Below, piece after piece: positions 1-7,075 of a stretch of DNA of 64,000 bases. Source of the stretch: Weizmannia acidilactici. Its GTDB lineage: Bacteria; Bacillota; Bacilli; Bacillales; Bacillaceae_C. The stretch covers positions 1-64,000 of the forward strand of contig NZ_BKZR01000002.1 of the NCBI RefSeq assembly GCF_008974225.1. Direction: 5' to 3'. Made by a program: the position numbers and the translations under genes. The notes beneath the pieces are model-generated. The model did not search any database. It had not been told where the DNA came from and worked only from the letters and a program-made list of their open reading frames with translations. Numbering within the stretch: the first letter of the stretch is position 1; every line of letters starts with the position of its first letter.

Positions 1-33
1 AGGGGAGATTTATTTTCACAGAAAAAGTGCCAA

Positions 34-325
34 TCACGAATTCTGACCTTCCTTTTCCAACTCTTCCATTTCTTTGTGTGTGCAGGAAGCCGTTTGCTAT
101 CCATTCTGATCTACAAGTGGAATCAAGCTGTGTCAGCCCTTTTTCTTTCGGAACTTTATCCGCATCGACACTTTCAATTTGGTCTATCTTTGTGCTGTTT
201 TTCATGTTTGTATCTTCAAGTGTTTCAGCATCTCTTATTGCATTTTGTTTTAAGTTCATTGCCAGTACTGTTTCCCCGGCAGAAAGCAGGGTTCCTGAAA
301 TGAGATTTATCGTCGATTTTTTCAT
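34..325 (-). pseudogene. Small exported protein gene, probably frameshifted
   Basis: Read on the minus strand from ATG at 325. The product starts with Lys-Lys and a hydrophobic stretch (MKKSTINLISGTLLSAG), like a short signal peptide or membrane anchor, followed by a polar region rich in Asp, Lys and Asn. The first frame stays open to the window edge, but after about residue 85 the sense looks better in another frame, which reads THKEMEELEKEGQNS and stops at 34-36. The switch falls in a CACACAC tract, so a slipped base is plausible. No good ribosome site lies close to the ATG; a GGAGGGG is about 25 bases upstream. I do not recognise the family. It could also be an intact partial gene leaving the window. 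Confidence 0.35.
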
Positions 326-425
326 CTTTGATATAGAGAAATAACTGCAATTCCCCTCCTATGTTTCAATATCTCCAAATTTGGACACACTAACATTAAA
401 ACTGCCCATACAAGGGAGGATTTAT

Positions 426-872
426 ATGCGGAATGCGATTGTTTTGCTGGCAAAGTTTATTACATGTATTGTCGCCTTTGCTGTGGCGCTCGATTTGTTT
501 TTCGACGCGACCATAACGGATATTCTTTCGTTCAGTCTGCTAGTAACGATTGTCTCCTATGTTGTCGGCGAGTTGATGCTTTTGCCGCGCATAGGCAATT
601 GGAAAGCCGTTGCCGTAGATTTTTTGCTTGTTTATGCAAGCGTCTGGATTTTTGGCAATGTTGTGCTGGACAATTATATGCAGATTGCCTGGGGAAGCAT
701 CATTGCCGCCTTCATCATTTTAGTCGCGGAAATTTTTGTGCACCGTTATCTTCTGAACGATGCGGAAAGCAGGGGGAGAAAAGGCGTGCATGCGAATAGG
801 CAAAGCTTTGCATACGGTACGGAAATGGCAGAAGAAGACAATATCCACGATCTCAATCCTAAAAAGAAATAA
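426..872 (+). CDS. DUF2512 (YndM-like) integral membrane protein
   Basis: 148-residue protein with four hydrophobic segments (about residues 5-25, 34-56, 59-80 and 85-108) and a charged cytoplasmic tail ending in Lys-Lys-Lys. The pattern of short loops, with an Arg-Ile-Gly-Asn-Trp motif between helices 2 and 3, fits the DUF2512/YndM family of Bacillaceae membrane proteins, whose function is unknown. An upstream in-frame ATG at 381 exists, but AGGGAGGA at 414-421 sits right before ATG 426, so the shorter start is preferred. A strong terminator follows at once, so the gene is probably transcribed alone. Confidence 0.75.
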   Translation: MRNAIVLLAKFITCIVAFAVALDLFFDATITDILSFSLLVTIVSYVVGELMLLPRIGNWKAVAVDFLLVYASVWIFGNVVLDNYMQIAWGSIIAAFIILVAEIFVHRYLLNDAESRGRKGVHANRQSFAYGTEMAEEDNIHDLNPKKK

Positions 873-875
873 GCT

Positions 876-927
876 AAAGCCGGAAACGGAAGCAGAATTT
901 CTTTGCTTTCTGTGACCGGCTTTTTTC
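876..927 (+). terminator. Rho-independent terminator after the DUF2512 gene
   Basis: AAAGCCGG (876-883) pairs with CCGGCTTTTTT (916-926). The loop contains a second inner AAGCAGAA/TTTGCTT hairpin. A T-run follows the stem. Confidence 0.75.
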
Positions 928-971
928 GTATTGGAGAATGGGCCCGAAAGATAAGATCGCGCGCAAAGCCT

Positions 972-999
972 TTGCAAAAAAAAAGGTTCATGCTACACT
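972..999 (+). promoter_or_regulatory. Candidate sigma-A promoter of ysoA
   Basis: TTGCAA (-35, 972-977), a 16-bp spacer and TACACT (-10, 994-999) preceded by TGC, which gives an extended -10. Transcription would begin near 1006, about 25 bases before the ysoA ATG. Confidence 0.5.
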
Positions 1000-1030
1000 A
1001 TTGACGATAATAAAAAAGGCGGAATGGACA

Positions 1031-2023
1031 ATGAAAAACGAAAAAAGCAATGTGGTGCCGTTTCCCCGGCTGAAAGAGCGCCTGCTTGAACGTGGGCTGG
1101 AATCCATCAGCCAAAAAGAGTATAAAGAGGCTGCTGCGCTGCTTCGCCAGGCCCGAACCCTTGACCGGGAAGATGCGGATGTCGGAACCGCCTTGATGAT
1201 CGCCCTTTACCAATCAGGTGATTATGAAGGGGCAAAAGAACAGGGCAGGCAAATGCTGCACGAAGGGATCGGCAATTATTTTGAAGTCATGGATTTATTC
1301 CTGATGATTCTTGTGCAGCTCGGCGAACATGAAGAAATTGTACGTACGATCAGCGCCCTCCTTGAAGAAAAAGAGGCGCCTCTTGAGAAGCTGGACCATT
1401 ATGAAAAGCTGCTGGCGTTTAGCGAAAAGCGGGTGCAGTTGCCCAAACCGGAACTTGATCCGGACCAAAAGGGGCAAAAACTCTTTGAATCGGATGATCT
1501 GCAGGAGCAGATTTTGCGGGTGTCCCGGCTTGTACATGAAAACATCCGCCCGTATATTGGGGAAATCCGCGGTTTTATCCGGAATCCGGACGAGCATCCG
1601 TTTATCCAGACGCTTCTCATTAACGTGTTAAAAGAACAGGGCATATCCGATACTTTTGAAATTCAAAAACTCAACCGGCACGATACGGTGAATCCCGCAG
1701 AACTTCTGCCGATATTTGAAACGCAGCTGTACAATCTTTTAATCACCCGCCTTTCAAGGGATGTCGAACAAAAAAATCCGACGTTGTATGCCCATATTAA
1801 GACAATGGTGGACCGGCATTTCTTTTTGCTGTATCCGTTTGAACCCGAGCCGCTTGATACGGGCCTATGGACGGCGGCTTACTACAGTATGGGCCTAAAG
1901 ATTTACGGGCAGGATGAATGCAACGAAAAAATTGCCATGTATTACTCGGTTAATCCCGAAGAGCTTGCGGATGCCGTCCGCTATCTTGAAAGCCTCGAAG
2001 AAATTTCTTTGCCGAATCTGTAG
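1031..2023 (+). CDS. ysoA: TPR-repeat protein YsoA
   Basis: 330-residue soluble protein, all-helical by composition. The N-terminal third has tetratricopeptide-like helix pairs (about residues 10-110, e.g. EAAALLRQARTLDREDADVG). The remainder is a helical domain typical of Bacillus YsoA. Its position directly upstream of tig is the same as in B. subtilis, which supports the name. The role is not established; TPRs normally mediate protein contacts, and neighbours in protein folding and proteolysis are suggestive only. The open frame extends upstream to 938, but the ATG at 1031 fits the promoter at 972-999 and the AAAGGCGG ribosome site. Confidence 0.82.
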   Translation: MKNEKSNVVPFPRLKERLLERGLESISQKEYKEAAALLRQARTLDREDADVGTALMIALYQSGDYEGAKEQGRQMLHEGIGNYFEVMDLFLMILVQLGEHEEIVRTISALLEEKEAPLEKLDHYEKLLAFSEKRVQLPKPELDPDQKGQKLFESDDLQEQILRVSRLVHENIRPYIGEIRGFIRNPDEHPFIQTLLINVLKEQGISDTFEIQKLNRHDTVNPAELLPIFETQLYNLLITRLSRDVEQKNPTLYAHIKTMVDRHFFLLYPFEPEPLDTGLWTAAYYSMGLKIYGQDECNEKIAMYYSVNPEELADAVRYLESLEEISLPNL

Positions 2024-2030
2024 CTCATTA

Positions 2031-2058
2031 TTGAAAGACAAAAAACCTATGTTATAAT
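2031..2058 (+). promoter_or_regulatory. Sigma-A promoter of tig
   Basis: TTGAAA (2031-2036), a 16-bp spacer and TATAAT (2053-2058). It lies just after the ysoA stop and gives a leader of about 120 bases before tig. Confidence 0.65.
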
Positions 2059-2185
2059 TAAATGGTTGTATACTGTCTTTTTTCAAACGGAAGTTGGAAA
2101 AAAGCAATAGATCAGGAAACCTTTTACATGGCCTGTCTATTTATTATGTTTACATTATTATTTATAGATTGTTGGAGGGAAAGGT

Positions 2186-3472
2186 ATGTCAGCAAAATGG
2201 GAAAAAACTGAAAGGAACCAGGGCATCCTTACAGTTGAAGTAGACGCTGCAGCTGTTGATGAAAGCCTGGACAAAGCCTTCAAAAAAATTGTAAAAAGAA
2301 TCAATGTACCGGGTTTCCGTAAAGGGAAAGTGCCGCGTGCCATTTTTGAAAAACGTTTCGGCGTAGAATCCCTTTATCAGGACGCACTTGATATGCTTGT
2401 GCCAGCAGAATATGCAAAAGCTGTCGACGAAACGGGCATTGAACCGGTTGACACACCAAGCATTGACATCGAACAAATGGAAAAAGGAAAATCTCTCATT
2501 TTCAAAGCTACCGTTACTGTCAAACCGGAAGTGAAACTCGGCGAATATAAAGGCTTGGAAGTGGAAAAACCGGATACGGAAGTAACAGATGAAGACGTGG
2601 AAAACGAACTGAAAAAAATGCAGGAACGCCTTGCTGAACTTGTTGTCAAAGAAGACGGCGAATTGGAAATGGGCGATACGGTTGTCATCGACTTTGAAGG
2701 CTTTGTTGATGGCGAAGCATTTGAAGGCGGCTCTGCCGAAAATTATTCGCTTGAGCTCGGTTCCGGCAGCTTTATCCCTGGCTTTGAAGAGCAGTTGGTC
2801 GGCGCAAAGACAGGAGATGAAAAAGAAATCAATGTTACATTCCCTGAAGAATACCATGCGGCCGAACTTGCCGGGAAACCTGCAACTTTCAAAGTAAAAG
2901 TCCATGAAATTAAGGCAAAACACCTGCCTGAACTGAATGACGAGTTCGCGCAGGATGCCGACGATGAAGTGGAAACTTTGGATGCATTGAAAGAAAAGAT
3001 CAAAAAAGACCTGAAGGAATCGAAAGAACATGCGGCGAAACATGCGGTGGAAGACGCGGTTGTAGAAAAAGCCGCCGAAAATGCGGAAATGGATATTCCT
3101 GAGGCAATGATCGAAACTGAAGTAAACCGTATGCTGCAGGAGTTTGAACAAAACTTGGCTGCACAGGGTTTGAATTTACAGCTTTATTACCAATTCTCCG
3201 GTCAGGACGAAGCAGCGCTGCGCGGGCAGATGAAAGAAGATGCCGAAAAACGAGTGCGCTACAATTTAACACTTGAAGCAATCGCCAATGCGGAAAACCT
3301 CGAGGCGTCCGACGAAGAAGTGGAAGAAGAATTGAAACGCATGTCCGAAATGTACGGCATGTCCGTTGAAGACATCAAACGCGCCCTTGGTTCTGTGGAA
3401 GGCATCAAAGCCGATCTGAAAGCGCGCAAAGCGATCGATTTTCTTGTACAAAACAGCAAAACTGTTGCATAA
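2186..3472 (+). CDS. tig: Trigger factor, ribosome-bound chaperone and prolyl isomerase
   Basis: 428 residues, the normal family length. Trigger factor sits at the ribosome exit tunnel and shields nascent chains. The N-terminal ribosome-binding domain carries the signature GFRKGK at residues 43-48. An FKBP-type isomerase domain follows (about 160-250, GDTVVIDFEGFVDG and SFIPGFEEQL). The C-terminal helical arm domain (about 255-425) is rich in Glu and Lys. The start has a clear GGAGGGAAAGG ribosome site. It has its own promoter and terminator, so it appears monocistronic. Confidence 0.98.
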   Translation: MSAKWEKTERNQGILTVEVDAAAVDESLDKAFKKIVKRINVPGFRKGKVPRAIFEKRFGVESLYQDALDMLVPAEYAKAVDETGIEPVDTPSIDIEQMEKGKSLIFKATVTVKPEVKLGEYKGLEVEKPDTEVTDEDVENELKKMQERLAELVVKEDGELEMGDTVVIDFEGFVDGEAFEGGSAENYSLELGSGSFIPGFEEQLVGAKTGDEKEINVTFPEEYHAAELAGKPATFKVKVHEIKAKHLPELNDEFAQDADDEVETLDALKEKIKKDLKESKEHAAKHAVEDAVVEKAAENAEMDIPEAMIETEVNRMLQEFEQNLAAQGLNLQLYYQFSGQDEAALRGQMKEDAEKRVRYNLTLEAIANAENLEASDEEVEEELKRMSEMYGMSVEDIKRALGSVEGIKADLKARKAIDFLVQNSKTVA

Positions 3473-3487
3473 TATAATATAGAAATG

Positions 3488-3518
3488 CAAGGCACGACGC
3501 AGGTTCGTGTCTTGTTTT
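3488..3518 (+). terminator. Terminator after tig
   Basis: CAAGGCACGA (3488-3497) pairs with TCGTGTCTTG (3505-3514), with one G-U pair, around a 7-base loop, followed by TTTT. Confidence 0.7.
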
Positions 3519-3660
3519 CTAAACTTTGGGCAGGTCGCAGCCAAAAATCATACATAGAGAAGAATATTCATCAGGTTTTGGGGAAAATCTGGAGTAGGTA
3601 GGATTTTTACATAAGTATGAAAATGAGATAAGCAGTTTATTTCCTGCCGTCATGGTTTTG

Positions 3661-3669
3661 TGTTACAAT
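3661..3669 (+). promoter_or_regulatory. Candidate extended -10 promoter of clpX
   Basis: TG-T-TACAAT (3661-3669) is an extended -10 without a clear -35. It lies in the 312-base gap between tig and clpX. Apart from the tig terminator I see nothing else there; no tandem heptanucleotide CtsR operator was found. Confidence 0.4.
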
Positions 3670-3784
3670 CCTTATACATATTGATTGTGTGGGGTTAGCG
3701 TTATGGTGAGCGGGAGCATGAAGCGGAGCCCGTTATTCCGCGGGTGCTGTCAATTCATTTAGTTAAAACTAAGGGGTGAATGGA

Positions 3785-5053
3785 ATGTTTAAATTCAGCG
3801 ATGAAAAGCAGCAGTTAAAATGTTCTTTCTGTGGGAAATCGCAGGACCAAGTGCGCAAATTAGTCGCTGGTCCTGGCGTCTATATATGTGATGAGTGCAT
3901 CGAGCTGTGCACGGAAATTGTCGAAGAGGAATTTGGTACGGAAGAAGAAGTTGAGTTCAAAGACATACCGAAACCGCAAGAAATCCGCGAAATTTTGGCG
4001 GAGTATGTCATCGGCCAGGAAGATGCGAAAAAAGCACTTGCCGTTGCCGTTTACAACCATTACAAACGGATCAATTCCAACAGTAAGATTGATGAAGTGG
4101 AACTGGCAAAAAGCAATATCTGCCTAATAGGGCCGACCGGAAGCGGAAAAACATTGCTTGCGCAAACGCTGGCACGGATTTTGAATGTCCCGTTTGCGAT
4201 CGCTGATGCCACATCATTGACGGAAGCCGGCTATGTCGGGGAAGATGTGGAAAATATCTTGTTGAAACTGATCCAAGCAGCCGATTATGATGTGGAAAAA
4301 GCTGAGAAGGGCATTATCTACATTGATGAAATCGATAAAATCGCCCGCAAATCGGAAAATCCGTCGATTACGCGTGATGTTTCCGGTGAAGGCGTGCAGC
4401 AGGCGCTGCTCAAAATTCTTGAAGGCACTGTGGCAAGCGTGCCGCCTCAAGGAGGGCGCAAACACCCGCACCAGGAATTTATCCAAATTGATACAACCAA
4501 TATCCTTTTCATTTGCGGCGGTGCGTTTGACGGAATCGACCAAATCATTAAACGCCGCCTTGGGAAAAAAGTAATCGGCTTCGGCACCGACTTGGAGCAT
4601 GATGACTTGGATGAAAAAACGCTTTTGAAACACGTGCTGCCGGAAGACCTGCTCCAATTCGGGCTGATTCCGGAGTTTATCGGCCGCCTTCCTGTCATTG
4701 CAACTTTGGAACAATTGGACGAAGAAGCGTTGATCCGGATTTTGACCGAGCCGAAAAACGCATTGGTCAAGCAGTATAAAAAAATGCTCGAACTCGACCA
4801 TGTGGAACTCGAGTTTGAACAGGATGCGCTCAAAGAAATCGCAAAAAAGGCAATCGAAAGGAAAACGGGCGCGCGCGGCCTGCGTTCCATTATCGAAGGC
4901 ATCATGCTCGATGTGATGTTTGACCTGCCGTCCCGCGAAGATATTGTAAAATGCGTTGTCACAAAAGAATCCGTCTTAAATAAAGAGTTCCCGAGACTCA
5001 TCATGAAAGACGGCACCGTGGTTGAAGGCAGCGACCAAACAAAGTCGGCTTAA
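3785..5053 (+). CDS. clpX: ClpX, ATPase subunit of the ClpXP protease
   Basis: 422 residues. ClpX unfolds tagged substrates and feeds them to ClpP. The N-terminal zinc-binding domain has Cys13, Cys16, Cys35 and Cys38. The AAA+ module follows, with Walker A GPTGSGKT near residue 118 and Walker B IIYIDEIDKI. The loop RRLGKKVIGFG carries the IGF motif that docks on ClpP. A GTG at 3776 is in frame, but it lies inside the AAGGGGTGA ribosome site, so ATG 3785 is the start. The order tig-clpX-lonB-lonA is the standard Bacillus arrangement. Confidence 0.98.
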   Translation: MFKFSDEKQQLKCSFCGKSQDQVRKLVAGPGVYICDECIELCTEIVEEEFGTEEEVEFKDIPKPQEIREILAEYVIGQEDAKKALAVAVYNHYKRINSNSKIDEVELAKSNICLIGPTGSGKTLLAQTLARILNVPFAIADATSLTEAGYVGEDVENILLKLIQAADYDVEKAEKGIIYIDEIDKIARKSENPSITRDVSGEGVQQALLKILEGTVASVPPQGGRKHPHQEFIQIDTTNILFICGGAFDGIDQIIKRRLGKKVIGFGTDLEHDDLDEKTLLKHVLPEDLLQFGLIPEFIGRLPVIATLEQLDEEALIRILTEPKNALVKQYKKMLELDHVELEFEQDALKEIAKKAIERKTGARGLRSIIEGIMLDVMFDLPSREDIVKCVVTKESVLNKEFPRLIMKDGTVVEGSDQTKSA

Positions 5054-5057
5054 ATCC

Positions 5058-5194
5058 GAAAAGCGGAGACGGTGCTTGTTGGCGCACGGACTTTGAGGAC
5101 CCCGAACGGGATAAAGGAAACACGATGAGCGGATGCCGCTTATCGGGGAAGAGGCCAAAAAGTTCGCTGGCAGATTGGACGCCCAGCTGGACAA
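5058..5194 (+). repeat. Dispersed GAAAAGCGG repeat, copy 1
   Basis: Begins GAAAAGCGGAGACGG five bases after the clpX stop, contains ATAAAGGAAACACG, and ends CAGCTGGACAA. It shares these landmarks and their order with the copies at 42351, 42500 and 59981 (the last truncated). A short frame through it looks artefactual. The clpX-lonB gap otherwise holds a terminator and a forespore-type promoter. Confidence 0.75.
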
Positions 5195-5246
5195 GCTGGA
5201 TAGCGTAGATGCAATGGACATTCGGCCAAATTCGAATTTTAAAAAT

Positions 5247-5277
5247 GGGGGCAGCAATTTGCTTGCCTCTTTTTTTC
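5247..5277 (+). terminator. Terminator after clpX and its repeat
   Basis: GGGGGCAGCAA pairs with TTGCTTGCCTC around a short loop, followed by a run of T at 5270-5277. Confidence 0.65.
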
Positions 5278-5308
5278 TTCCTGTAAGTTCCCAATTTTTC
5301 AAAGCCAC

Positions 5309-5338
5309 GTTTATTCCCTCCAGAGGCCGGGGATACTA
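5309..5338 (+). promoter_or_regulatory. Forespore SigF-type promoter of lonB
   Basis: GTTTA (5309-5313), a 15-bp spacer and GGGGATACTA (5329-5338) match the SigF pattern GYWTA-N15-GGNNANANTN at every fixed position. B. subtilis lonB is known to be forespore-expressed, so the match fits. Confidence 0.65.
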
Positions 5339-5396
5339 CAAGTATGGAAAATGGGCCGAATGACGGCTTTCGGCTGAAACGCTTGGAGGGAACAGG

Positions 5397-7034
5397 ATGA
5401 GTTGGACCGGGATTGCTTTGCTGATCCAATTATTTTTTGGGGTGATTATCGGGTTATATTTTTTGAACTTGTTAAAAGGCCAAAAGACACAAAAAATTAC
5501 AATTGACCGTGAGTCTAAAAAAGAGATGGAACAATTGCGGAAGTTAAGGGGAATTTCCCTGTCGGAGCCGCTGTCTGAACGCGTGCGCCCGACGCAGTTC
5601 AGCGATATTGTGGGCCAGGAAGACGGTATAAAAGCGCTTCGGGCTGCGCTTTGCGGGCCGAATCCGCAACATGTCATCATCTACGGGCCGCCCGGCGTCG
5701 GAAAAACGGCGGCAGCGCGTCTCGTTTTGGAAGAAGCGAAAAAAAACCCGAAATCCCCTTTTAAAAAAGATTCTGTTTTTGTCGAACTCGACGCGACAAC
5801 GGCCCGCTTTGACGAAAGGGGAATTGCGGACCCGTTAATCGGTTCCGTCCATGACCCGATTTATCAGGGGGCTGGCGCCATGGGCCAGGCAGGCATCCCG
5901 CAGCCGAAACAGGGGGCGGTCACCCATGCGCATGGTGGTGTTTTATTTATTGATGAAATCGGGGAATTGCACCCGATCCAAATGAATAAATTATTGAAAG
6001 TATTGGAAGACAGGAAAGTTTATCTGGAAAGCGCGTATTACAGCTCTGAAAACCGTGATATTCCAAACCATATCCATGATATTTTCCAAAACGGGCTTCC
6101 TGCTGATTTCCGCCTGATCGGGGCAACGACAAGAACACCGAACGAAATCCCGCCTGCTATCCGTTCGCGCTGCATGGAAGTGTTTTTCCGCGAACTTGGC
6201 CGGGATGAAATCGCTCAAGTTGCCAAAAAAGCAGCCGATAAAATGAATATATCCATCAGCGAGTACGGCTTGGACATATTATCTCAATATGCCCGGAACG
6301 GAAGAGAAGCCGTCAACATGGTGCAAATTGCCGTCGGGCTTTCCATCCAGGCGGAACGGGACTTTATTCTGGACGAAGATTTGGAATGGGTGATCCGCTC
6401 CAGCCAGTTGTCGCCCCGCTATGAAAAAACGGTAGCCGACAAGCCGACAGTCGGGCTCGTAAACGGGCTGGCAGTGTCCGGGCCGAACACCGGCATGCTT
6501 TTGGAGATTGAAGTGGCGGCGATTCCGGCAAAGGAAAAAGGGACCATTAACATTACCGGGATTGTGGAAGAAGAAAGCATCGGCGGCGAGGGGAAGTCTG
6601 TACGCAGAAAAAGCATGGCAAGAGGTTCGGTTGAAAATGTTATTACCGTATTAAGGATGATGGGCGTTCCGGCCGACCAGTATGATATCCATGTCAATTT
6701 TCCGGGCGGCATTCCGGTTGACGGCCCTTCCGCCGGGATCGCGATGGCTTGCGGCATTTATTCCGCTATTTATAAAATTCCTGCCGACCATACAGTTGCC
6801 ATGACGGGGGAAATCAGTATCCACGGCCATGTCAAACCGGTTGACGGCATTTTTGCGAAAGTGAAAGCGGCAAAACAGGCCGGGGCCAAAACCGTGATCA
6901 TCCCTGCCGAAAACATGCAGGCATCCTTAAAGGAAATTGGCGGGATTTCCGTTGTTCCCGTTCATCAACTGGAAGAAGTACTGGGTATCGCGCTTATCAA
7001 ACATTTTAATGACAACGCTCTGATAGGGGGATAA
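5397..7034 (+). CDS. lonB: LonB, membrane-anchored ATP-dependent protease
   Basis: 545 residues. An N-terminal transmembrane helix (about 3-26) replaces the substrate-binding domain of classical Lon. The AAA+ domain follows, with Walker A GPPGVGKT near residue 97 and Walker B GVLFIDEIGEL. The C-terminal Lon-type Ser-Lys peptidase domain has GPSAGIAMACG holding the catalytic Ser. In B. subtilis LonB acts in the forespore, and the SigF-like promoter here agrees. Ribosome site TTGGAGGGAACAGG precedes the ATG. lonA follows 41 bases later; a GC-rich hairpin without a T-run lies between them. Confidence 0.96.
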   Translation: MSWTGIALLIQLFFGVIIGLYFLNLLKGQKTQKITIDRESKKEMEQLRKLRGISLSEPLSERVRPTQFSDIVGQEDGIKALRAALCGPNPQHVIIYGPPGVGKTAAARLVLEEAKKNPKSPFKKDSVFVELDATTARFDERGIADPLIGSVHDPIYQGAGAMGQAGIPQPKQGAVTHAHGGVLFIDEIGELHPIQMNKLLKVLEDRKVYLESAYYSSENRDIPNHIHDIFQNGLPADFRLIGATTRTPNEIPPAIRSRCMEVFFRELGRDEIAQVAKKAADKMNISISEYGLDILSQYARNGREAVNMVQIAVGLSIQAERDFILDEDLEWVIRSSQLSPRYEKTVADKPTVGLVNGLAVSGPNTGMLLEIEVAAIPAKEKGTINITGIVEEESIGGEGKSVRRKSMARGSVENVITVLRMMGVPADQYDIHVNFPGGIPVDGPSAGIAMACGIYSAIYKIPADHTVAMTGEISIHGHVKPVDGIFAKVKAAKQAGAKTVIIPAENMQASLKEIGGISVVPVHQLEEVLGIALIKHFNDNALIGG

Positions 7035-7075
7035 AAGGACCGGCCCCCCTGCAGAAAAAAGATAGGGGTGCTTTT

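Noticed and set aside
2189..3151. A 320-codon open frame opposite tig
   Set aside because: It mirrors the biased codons of tig, has Phe/Phe-rich sequence unlike a real protein, and no ribosome site.
3519..3784. CtsR or other heat-shock operator before clpX
   Set aside because: No tandem GGTCAAA-like heptamers or CIRCE inverted repeat were found.
5133..5363. A 76-codon frame in the clpX-lonB gap
   Set aside because: It spans the dispersed repeat, a terminator and the SigF-type promoter and has no ribosome site.
7024..7050. Terminator between lonB and lonA
   Set aside because: AGGGGG/CCCCCT hairpin has no T-run; lonA is more likely read through or has its own promoter that I cannot identify.
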